From an uncultured Clostridia bacterium (lineage in GTDB: Bacteria; Bacillota; Clostridia; Oscillospirales; Ruminococcaceae): 7,761 bases of DNA. Shown in pieces: positions 1 to 5,075 of this stretch (position 1 is the stretch's first letter; each line of letters begins with the position of its first letter). The position numbers were made by a program, and so were the translations under genes. The notes below the pieces were generated by a model that was given only the letters and a program-made list of their open reading frames with translations, was not told the origin of the DNA and made no database searches. The stretch spans positions 1-7,761 of the forward strand of contig CANRLY010000087.1 of NCBI GenBank assembly GCA_947631585.1. The letters are read 5' to 3'.

Positions 1-251
1 GTAATGCTCACCGGGCGTTTCAGCTTGGAAGCTACCTTGCCATCCTTTTTGAACATATGCCTTTCGATAAAGCACAGGGGAACGTTCAGCACGAAGGCTA
101 TTGCTCCTCCCAGCACCAGCGGAAAGAGCAGTCCCAGCACATATCCTGCCGCCGCCACCGCCTTATCAAGATTTCTTACCACGGCGGTGACCACCGCTGC
201 AAAGACTATAAGAAACATCAGTCTTTTGGTAGTCGTTTTATCTATTTTCAA
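1..251 (-). CDS. AI-2E family transporter, N-terminal part (cut by window edge)
   Basis: This is the first 83 residues of a polytopic membrane protein; the rest lies beyond position 1. A short Lys/Thr-rich cytoplasmic start (MKIDKTTTKR) is followed by a hydrophobic segment at about residues 11-25 and a second at about 33-56. The stretch GYVLGLLFPLVLGGAIAF, then LNVPLCFIER and KLKRPVSI, matches the conserved opening of the AI-2E (PerM/YdiK-like) family, in which the first helices are followed by a family-typical 'LKRP.SI' turn. Family members export varied small molecules or ions, and the AI-2 label is historical, so no substrate is claimed. The TTG start is chosen because AAAGGAG lies 11 nt upstream; the next in-frame ATG is residue 12 and has no good ribosome binding site. 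The gene follows the endoglucanase stop by 28 nt, so the two are probably co-transcribed. Confidence 0.87.
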   Translation of the reverse strand, partial: MKIDKTTTKRLMFLIVFAAVVTAVVRNLDKAVAAAGYVLGLLFPLVLGGAIAFVLNVPLCFIERHMFKKDGKVASKLKRPVSI

Positions 252-262
252 AAAATGTTCTT

Positions 263-269
263 CTCCTTT
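263..269 (-). promoter_or_regulatory. Ribosome binding site for the AI-2E transporter TTG start
   Basis: AAAGGAG reads on the minus strand, 11 nt before the TTG at 251-249. It lies in the gap after the endoglucanase stop codon (282-280) and supports TTG over the ATG at 218-216. Confidence 0.65.
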
Positions 270-279
270 CAGGATCTGC

Positions 280-1656
280 TCAGGAAAGTCCTGCTCTTTT
301 GCGCATATGTTCCCTGACCAGCTTTCCGCTGTCGGTAAGCTGACCTGTTCCTGCGCTGACAGAGCTCATATTCGTTCCGGGTGTAAAGGCGGAAGCGGTC
401 TCTCCCTTGTTGCAGAACGACCAGTTGAAATAGCCGATATTGCGCTGGTCAAGCAAATCAAACCAGGAATTGGTCTCGCCGGCATTGAAGTTGCTGTTGC
501 CGGAAGCGTCGCAGGTGCCGAACTCCGAAACGAGTATAGGCAAACCTTTGTCATAGCAGTCTATGACCCTGCTTTTCAGTCCCGAATGGGTCGCCGCATA
601 GAAGTGGAACGCATAAACTGTATTTGTGTCAGAAAGACGGTTTCTTTCAGCCTGGTCTATATCCTGGCTCCAGGTAGGCGTTCCGCAGATGATCACAGCG
701 TCCTTGTCGTACTGGCGTATGACCGGTATGACCTGTTCCGCATAGCTCTTGACCCTCTGCCAGTCAGGACCGCTGTTCGGCTCGTTGCATATCTCGTAGA
801 TGATATTAGGGTAAGAGGCGTATTTTTTCGCCATGCTGCCAAAAAACTTCTTTGCGTCCTCAACGTGGGTCATGGGGTCGCCGGGGTTGAGTATGTGCCA
901 GTCTATGACAACGTACATTCCCAGGTCTATGCAGTAGTTTACGCCGTTGTCAACGAGTTCGGTATTTCTTTCAGGCTGGGCAAGGTAAAGTGATTCGCTG
1001 CCGCCCCAGCTTTCCTCGATGTACATGGCAAGCCTTACGGCGTTGCAGCCCCAGTCGTCCCTAAGCACCTTGAAGCTCTCCTTTGAGACGGCTTCCGGGA
1101 ACCAGCCCAGACCGTGGGTAGACATACCCCTCAGCTGAAAGACCTTGCCGTTCTTGTCAACTATATTAGCCCCCTTGACCGACAGCTGCCCGTGCTTTGC
1201 CACCGGCGTTCCCGACGGCGACACCGGCTGCGTGGACGGCTTCTGCGGCTTGGTCTTTGCCTTGGTAGTAGTAGTCGCAGGCTTGGGGGTGGTAGTTGCT
1301 TTGGTGGTAGTGGTGGTCTTTTTGGAAGTTGCAGCAGTCACCGCCGCCGCAGTGGTAGTTATCTTCTTGGTGGTGGTAACTTTCTTTTTGGTGGTTGTAG
1401 CCGCAGCGGTGGTGGTCGTTTTTGCCGGAGCTTCAGCAGTTGTCACGGAAGTTTCAGTTTCCGGCGCAGCGGTAACTTCCGGCTCGCCCGTGGTAACATC
1501 GGGAGCGGTGGTGGTCGCCGGAGTTTCAGTGGTAGTCACGGCAGAAGTCTGCTTTTCGGAAGTCTGAGTTTCCAGACCTTTCAGACCCACCGGCACAAGA
1601 AACATTATAGTTATCGCCGCTATGAGCATTGCGGCTGCGGATATTTTTCTTCCCAT
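280..1656 (-). CDS. Secreted or membrane-anchored GH5 (subfamily 2-like) endo-beta-1,4-glucanase with a long Thr/Lys linker
   Basis: A 458-residue extracellular enzyme expected to hydrolyse internal beta-1,4 bonds of cellulose or related glucans with retention of configuration. Residues 1-25 form a signal peptide or signal anchor (MGRK, then a hydrophobic core). There is no lipobox cysteine and no clear AxA cleavage site, so it may stay membrane-anchored. Residues 29-152 are a low-complexity Thr/Ala/Lys/Pro/Glu linker. Residues 157-452 are a GH5 domain close to Bacillus-type Cel5A enzymes. Visible motifs are HGLGWF (181-186), LRDDWGCNAVRLAMY (198-212), IDWH (251-254), YEICNEPN with acid/base Glu292, HFY (351-353), LVSEFGT with nucleophile Glu378, and NWS (411-413). 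All usual catalytic residues are present. No dockerin or carbohydrate-binding module is seen, so it is probably not cellulosomal. The ATG start has GGAAGG 5 nt upstream. A lichenase or xyloglucanase side activity cannot be excluded. Confidence 0.94.
   Translation of the reverse strand: MGRKISAAAMLIAAITIMFLVPVGLKGLETQTSEKQTSAVTTTETPATTTAPDVTTGEPEVTAAPETETSVTTAEAPAKTTTTAAATTTKKKVTTTKKITTTAAAVTAATSKKTTTTTKATTTPKPATTTTKAKTKPQKPSTQPVSPSGTPVAKHGQLSVKGANIVDKNGKVFQLRGMSTHGLGWFPEAVSKESFKVLRDDWGCNAVRLAMYIEESWGGSESLYLAQPERNTELVDNGVNYCIDLGMYVVIDWHILNPGDPMTHVEDAKKFFGSMAKKYASYPNIIYEICNEPNSGPDWQRVKSYAEQVIPVIRQYDKDAVIICGTPTWSQDIDQAERNRLSDTNTVYAFHFYAATHSGLKSRVIDCYDKGLPILVSEFGTCDASGNSNFNAGETNSWFDLLDQRNIGYFNWSFCNKGETASAFTPGTNMSSVSAGTGQLTDSGKLVREHMRKRAGLS
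1240..1572. repeat. Low-complexity Thr-rich linker tract of the GH5 gene
   Basis: On the coding (minus) strand this tract repeats ACC/ACT/ACA codons with Ala, Lys and Pro codons. It encodes residues 29-139 as runs of three to five threonines separated by KK, AAA or PKP. On the plus strand it appears as GGTGGTAGT-type triplets, which create long spurious open frames rich in Val or Gly/Arg. Such tracts can vary in length between strains by slippage or recombination. The amino half (29-75) is acidic and the carboxyl half (79-139) is basic. Confidence 0.85.
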
Positions 1657-1695
1657 AAAAACCTTCCTTTCAGGATACGAATAAGATCTGAATAT

Positions 1696-1724
1696 ATTTT
1701 ACCACTTTTTTTAGCGTTAGTAAA
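1696..1724 (-). promoter_or_regulatory. Predicted sigma-A-type promoter of the GH5-transporter transcript
   Basis: On the minus strand a -35 box TTTACT (1724-1719, 4 of 6 consensus) is followed by a 17-nt spacer and a -10 box TAAAAT (1701-1696, 5 of 6). A TGG directly before the -10 gives an extended -10 element. Transcription would start near 1689, giving a leader of about 33 nt that contains the ribosome binding site. No clear carbohydrate operator was recognised around it. Confidence 0.6.
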
Positions 1725-1816
1725 GAGCTTTTGCAGGGACTTTTCAGGCTTTTCTGAGAAAAAACTGCATAATTTGCGAAAAAAACGCTTCTGCCCTCTT
1801 TTAATCCGCCAAAAAA
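1697..1816. other. Phased A/T-tract region between the divergent promoters
   Basis: Runs of four to seven A or T have centres at 1698.5, 1709, 1730.5, 1751.5, 1761.5, 1782 and 1813.5. Measured from 1709, these offsets are within about 0.5 nt of whole multiples of 10.5 bp. A T4 at 1741-1744 is about 2 nt off phase and a T4 at 1799-1802 about 3 nt off. Phased A-tracts are known to curve DNA, so intrinsic bending between the two promoters is inferred; the tracts could also serve as UP elements. No gene is seen in 1657-1892. Confidence 0.45.
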
Positions 1817-1818
1817 TG

Positions 1819-1827
1819 TGTTATAAT
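1819..1827 (+). promoter_or_regulatory. Extended -10 promoter of the zapA operon
   Basis: TATAAT at 1822-1827 is a perfect -10 box, preceded by TGT at 1819-1821, which makes an extended -10. The best -35 candidates are weak (TTTTAA at 1799-1804 with a 17-nt spacer). That is acceptable because extended -10 promoters depend less on the -35. An A-run lies directly upstream at 1811-1816. Transcription should start near 1834, leaving a leader of about 58 nt before the zapA ATG. Confidence 0.7.
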
Positions 1828-1841
1828 AATTGTAAGTATAA

Positions 1842-1880
1842 CTTGCCGCAGACGGCAAGACAAGTTTCACCGCTGTGAAA
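1842..1880 (+). promoter_or_regulatory. Two tandem hairpins in the zapA leader
   Basis: Hairpin 1 pairs CTTGCCG (1842-1848) with CGGCAAG (1853-1859) around the loop CAGA: 7 perfect pairs. Hairpin 2 pairs TTTCAC (1865-1870) with GTGAAA (1875-1880) around the loop CGCT: 6 perfect pairs. Neither is followed by a T-run, so they are not intrinsic terminators. The 3' arm of hairpin 2 includes the AAA of the zapA ribosome binding site (AAAGGA, 1878-1883), so folding could lower translation. A role in RNA stability or protein binding is equally possible. No known riboswitch consensus was recognised. Confidence 0.5.
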
Positions 1881-1883
1881 GGA
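1878..1883 (+). promoter_or_regulatory. Ribosome binding site that sets the zapA start at 1893
   Basis: AAAGGA lies 9 nt before the ATG at 1893. Two other in-frame starts, GTG at 1875 and ATG at 1884, would place this site inside the gene or directly against the start codon, and neither has another site upstream. The ATG at 1893 also gives the usual short ZapA amino end. Confidence 0.7.
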
Positions 1884-1892
1884 ATGGTTCAG

Positions 1893-2552
1893 ATGAAAAA
1901 TTTAGTGAACGTCAGGATCTTCAACCGCCCGTATAATCTTTCCACCGACGATCAGGAGAGTTACATAAAAAAGATCTCCTCCATCGTTGACGAAAAGATC
2001 AGAGGCGCTATCTCCGCCGCCCCAGGCATGAACGTCATAGACGCCGCCATACTCACCGCTCTGGAGGCTGTGGACGAAAAGCAGAAAGCTCTTTCCACGA
2101 TCGACGACCTGCGCAGCCAGATAAAGGATTACGTTGACGACGCAGGGGAGGCAAGGCTGAAATGCGATGAGGCGCAAAAAGAGCTTCGGGCGCTGAAAGC
2201 CAAGTATGCAGATCTGGAAAAAGAAGTCGAGATAAGAAGAATGTTCAATAAGAAGGACGAAACGGAAGAAGCTGTGAAGAAAGCCGAAGAAGCCGCCGCA
2301 AAGGCTTCCGCTGCAAAGGCTGCGGCGGAAAAGGCAGCCGCCGAACTGAAAGCGGCAAAAGCGGCGGAGGAGAGCAGGGCTAAGTCCGCAGGGGTGAGAA
2401 GAACGGAAACTTCCGCCGGCAGACCGCCTATCACCTCCAGCAGCCGGATAACTTCGTCATCGGCTCTTGCCGCCGAGACTCCGTCCTCCGGCAGCTCCCA
2501 GACCGGCGGCGATACTCCGGGAAGCTCCCCCAGAAGCCCGTTTAAACGCTGA
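1893..2552 (+). CDS. zapA: Cell division protein ZapA with extended coiled-coil and disordered tail
   Basis: A 219-residue cytoplasmic protein expected to bind FtsZ and promote bundling of FtsZ filaments at midcell. Residues 1-65 (VNVRIFNRPYNLSTDD, SYIKKISSIVDEKIR, then IDAAILTALEAVDEKQKA) match the ZapA globular head and the start of its helix. About 62-118 is a charged heptad-like coiled coil. Residues 128-168 are an Ala/Lys/Glu-rich helix, and 170-219 a Ser/Thr/Pro/Gly-rich, probably disordered tail with ITSSS repeated at 180-184 and 186-190. Typical ZapA proteins have roughly 80-150 residues, so the carboxyl half is an added extension. The gene is first in the rightward operon, and its TGA overlaps the ATG of the U32 gene by one base. 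The head-domain match is good, though Zap-like proteins in Clostridia are divergent. Confidence 0.88.
   Translation: MKNLVNVRIFNRPYNLSTDDQESYIKKISSIVDEKIRGAISAAPGMNVIDAAILTALEAVDEKQKALSTIDDLRSQIKDYVDDAGEARLKCDEAQKELRALKAKYADLEKEVEIRRMFNKKDETEEAVKKAEEAAAKASAAKAAAEKAAAELKAAKAAEESRAKSAGVRRTETSAGRPPITSSSRITSSSALAAETPSSGSSQTGGDTPGSSPRSPFKR
2539..2548. repeat. 10-bp perfect palindrome just before the U32 start codon
   Basis: CGTTTAAACG occupies the place where a ribosome binding site for the U32 gene would be expected. It ends 3 nt before the ATG at 2552. No AGGAG-like sequence lies 5-12 nt upstream of that start. It may be only a codon coincidence in the last residues of ZapA. Confidence 0.4.
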
Positions 2553-4603
2553 TGAGAACGGAGATACTTTCCCCCTGCGGCGGGCCTGATTCCCTTGAAG
2601 CCGCCATAAGAGCAGGCTGCGATGGGGTCTACGCAGGGTCGGAAAAGTTTTCCGCCAGAAGCGGAGCAAAGAATTTCACCCCGCAGCAGCTGGAAGAAGC
2701 TGTAAAAGTCTGCCATCTGCACGGGGTAAAGTTTTATCAGGCGATAAATACCATCGTGTTCGACAGCGAACTTGAGGCTCTCCGGCAGGAGATCGCTTTT
2801 GCCTGCCGTGTGGGAGTCGACGGGCTGATAGTTCAGGATCTTGCCGCAGTAAAGCTGGTAAGGGACTGCTGCCCCCAAATGAAGCTGCACGCTTCCACCC
2901 AAATGACGATACACACGCCGCTGGGGGTGGAATTTGCCCGAAAACTGGGGTTTTCAAGGGTGGTCGCCGCAAGAGAGCTTGACCTTGGGCAGCTGGAGGA
3001 GCTGTGCAGGGCTGACGGTGCGGAGATAGAAGTGTTCGTGCATGGGGCGCTTTGTATGTGCGTTTCGGGACAGTGCTATCTGTCGGCAATGATAGGCTCA
3101 CGGAGCGCAAACAGAGGAAAATGCGCCCAGCCTTGCAGACTGCCGTTTGACAACGGTCTGAACGATCACTGCCTTTCCCTGAAAGACCTGGGAGGGGCTG
3201 AACATATCCCTGCTCTTTGCCAGATGGGAGCGGCTTCCCTGAAAATAGAGGGCAGAATGAAACGCCCGGAGTATGTCGCCGCAGCTACCGACGTCTGCCG
3301 GAAAGCCAGAGACGGCGAACCTTACCGTACAGATCTGCTGACCGCAGTGTTTTCAAGAAGCGGTCTCACTGACGGCTACCTGACAGGCAAGCGCAGGGAT
3401 ATGTTCGGCATCAGGCGCAAAGAGGACGTTGCCGCCGCAGCACAGGCGCTTCCCAGGCTGCATGAGCTTTACCGCCGTGAACGCAAGTCGGCGCAGGTGT
3501 CTTTTTTTCTTTGTGCAAAAAGCGGAAAACCGCTGACTCTTTCCGCTGAGGACGATACCGGCTGCGTTGCTAATGCTGTGGGGGCTATACCTGAAAAAGC
3601 TTTAAACCGCCCGACAGACCGTGAGTTTTGCGAAAAGCAGCTCTCAAAGCTGGGGGATACCATTTATCAGCTGAAAAATACAGATATCCAGATAGATCAG
3701 GGGCTGGCGGTCTCCGCTAAGGAACTGAACAGCCTGCGCAGAGAGGTCTGCCGGCAGCTGGACTGTCTGCGCATAAAAAAGAATACCCCAGTCCTGCCGT
3801 TTGAGGACAAAGCCGTCTCTGCCCCTTTAAGACCTGAAAAACACGGTCGGCTTGAAAAACGGCTAAGACGGCTGAGGCTGAAGCTTTCCTCCGTCCGGCA
3901 GCTGGAGGGGGCGTTGGCTGACGGAACTGACCGCCTGGATTGCGTGATTCTTCCGGCTGACCAGGCTTTGAAACTTGACCGGACGGACAAAAGTCTGGTC
4001 GGGGTCTCGCTGCCAAGGTTCGTGACTGATGAGAAAAAGCTGGAGCAGACCGTCTCACAGCTGAGGGAAAAGGGCTTTTCAAAGGGGTTCGCCTCAAATT
4101 ACGCCCACATTGAAATGCTGAAAAAGTACGGCTTCGAGGTGCATGGAGAGATCGGTCTGAACGTGGCAAACTCTTGCGCTCTTGAACTGCTGGGGGAACT
4201 GGGACTTGCTTCGGCGACACTTTCCCCGGAACTGAAAATACCGCAGATAAACGGCATTATCCCGTATATAAAGACTTCGGTCGCCGCAGCAGGCAGGCTT
4301 CCTCTCATGCTTTGCAGGAACTGCCCTATCGGGGACTGCGCCCACTGCAAAGGTCAGATAACCGACCGCACCGGCAGGGTGTTCCCGGTGGCTTGCTCAA
4401 AGGAGCAGGGCTACACCGAACTGCTGAACTCCGATATCCTCTGGCTGGGAGACCGTCAGGACAGCATAGAGGCGGACTACTTCCTGCTGCTGTTTTCAGA
4501 GGAGACCCCCTCTCAGGTCAGGGAGACAGTCAGTTTGTTCCTGAAAGGCGAAAGACCCTCCGCCAAGCTGACAAGAGGGCTTTACTACCGGGGAGTGCTT
4601 TAG
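2552..4603 (+). CDS. U32 family protein with DUF3656 region (RlhA-like, probable RNA hydroxylation)
   Basis: A 683-residue cytoplasmic protein. The amino TIM-barrel part opens with ILSPCGGPDSLEAAIRAG and GCDGVYAGSEKFSAR. The PROSITE-type U32 signature is exact at residues 160-178 (Glu160, Phe162, Gly165, Cys168, Gly173, Cys175, Ser178). With Cys191 and Cys195 (GKCAQPC) it supplies the four-cysteine set thought to hold an Fe-S cluster in RNA-modifying U32 proteins. KIEGRMKRPEYV (231-242) is also family-typical. About 375-500 fits DUF3656. A carboxyl region has GEIGLNVANS (532-541), TLSPEL and a second Cys4 cluster at 588/591/596/599. Length and layout match E. coli RlhA (23S rRNA C2501 hydroxylation) rather than the shorter tRNA enzyme TrhP, so rRNA modification is the best guess; the old peptidase name is probably misleading. 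Its start overlaps the zapA stop and lacks its own ribosome binding site. Confidence 0.9.
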   Translation: MRTEILSPCGGPDSLEAAIRAGCDGVYAGSEKFSARSGAKNFTPQQLEEAVKVCHLHGVKFYQAINTIVFDSELEALRQEIAFACRVGVDGLIVQDLAAVKLVRDCCPQMKLHASTQMTIHTPLGVEFARKLGFSRVVAARELDLGQLEELCRADGAEIEVFVHGALCMCVSGQCYLSAMIGSRSANRGKCAQPCRLPFDNGLNDHCLSLKDLGGAEHIPALCQMGAASLKIEGRMKRPEYVAAATDVCRKARDGEPYRTDLLTAVFSRSGLTDGYLTGKRRDMFGIRRKEDVAAAAQALPRLHELYRRERKSAQVSFFLCAKSGKPLTLSAEDDTGCVANAVGAIPEKALNRPTDREFCEKQLSKLGDTIYQLKNTDIQIDQGLAVSAKELNSLRREVCRQLDCLRIKKNTPVLPFEDKAVSAPLRPEKHGRLEKRLRRLRLKLSSVRQLEGALADGTDRLDCVILPADQALKLDRTDKSLVGVSLPRFVTDEKKLEQTVSQLREKGFSKGFASNYAHIEMLKKYGFEVHGEIGLNVANSCALELLGELGLASATLSPELKIPQINGIIPYIKTSVAAAGRLPLMLCRNCPIGDCAHCKGQITDRTGRVFPVACSKEQGYTELLNSDILWLGDRQDSIEADYFLLLFSEETPSQVRETVSLFLKGERPSAKLTRGLYYRGVL

Positions 4604-4617
4604 AAAGGCTGAAAGAT

Positions 4618-5061
4618 ATGGAACTTTACTTTAAAAAACTAAGAGAAACCGCAATTTTGCCAAAAAGAGCCACCAACGGCAGCGCAGGTCACGACCTGAG
4701 CGCCTGCATAGATTCCCCCATTGAGATAAAGCCCGGAGAAAGGGCTTTGATCCCCACGGGGCTGGCGGCGGAATACGTTGGCGAACTGCCGGCGGCGCTG
4801 CTTATCTACGCAAGGTCGTCGCTGGCGGTAAAGCAGGGCATTTCGCTGGCAAACGCAGTCGGCGTGGTGGACAGCGACTACCGGGGAGAGATAAAAGTCC
4901 CCCTTATCAACCTGGGAAGCGAAAGCTACACCATTTCCCCCGGAGAGAGGATAGCACAGCTGGTGGTGACTCCGGCGCTGCTGCCCGAAGTCCGGGAGGC
5001 TGCCGACCTTTCCCACACCGACCGGGGAGAGGGCGGCTTCGGTTCTACCAATAAATTCTGA
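4618..5061 (+). CDS. dut: Deoxyuridine 5'-triphosphate nucleotidohydrolase (dUTPase)
   Basis: A 147-residue trimeric-type dUTPase that hydrolyses dUTP to dUMP and pyrophosphate, keeping uracil out of DNA and feeding dTMP synthesis. All five family motifs are present in order: AGHDLSA (23-29), ARSSLA (65-70), GVVDSDYRGE (82-91) with probable catalytic Asp85 and uracil-stacking Tyr88, GERIAQL (109-115), and RGEGGFGST (136-144), the carboxyl arm that closes over the phosphates. Motif 1 has His where Tyr is common, a frequent variant. Length is standard. The ATG at 4618 is chosen because it gives the canonical start and has AAAGG 9 nt upstream; the longer in-frame extension only overlaps the U32 gene in another frame. 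It lies 14 nt after the U32 stop and 14 nt before the amidohydrolase start, so it is co-transcribed. Confidence 0.97.
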   Translation: MELYFKKLRETAILPKRATNGSAGHDLSACIDSPIEIKPGERALIPTGLAAEYVGELPAALLIYARSSLAVKQGISLANAVGVVDSDYRGEIKVPLINLGSESYTISPGERIAQLVVTPALLPEVREAADLSHTDRGEGGFGSTNKF

Positions 5062-5075
5062 AACGAGGAAAGAGC

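Noticed and set aside
4..993. 329-codon plus-strand open frame across the left edge
   Set aside because: It is antisense to the GH5 catalytic domain and the AI-2E transporter start, both of which have strong family motifs; its own product shows none.
1670..1870. 66-codon minus-strand open frame in the divergent intergenic region
   Set aside because: It covers the predicted glucanase promoter, has no ribosome binding site and no recognisable motif.
1114..1878. Long plus-strand open frames (254 and 140 codons) opposite the glucanase amino end
   Set aside because: They encode only Gly/Arg/Ser-rich or Val-rich low complexity, a by-product of reading the Thr-codon linker backwards, and the minus-strand gene is clearly real.
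2129..2914. 261-codon minus-strand open frame
   Set aside because: It is antisense to the end of zapA and the start of the U32 gene; the Ala/Ser runs mirror the Ala-rich ZapA tail.
4312..4617. Upstream extension of the dUTPase frame
   Set aside because: It overlaps the Cys-rich end of the U32 gene and lacks dUTPase homology; the ATG at 4618 gives the standard length and has a ribosome binding site.
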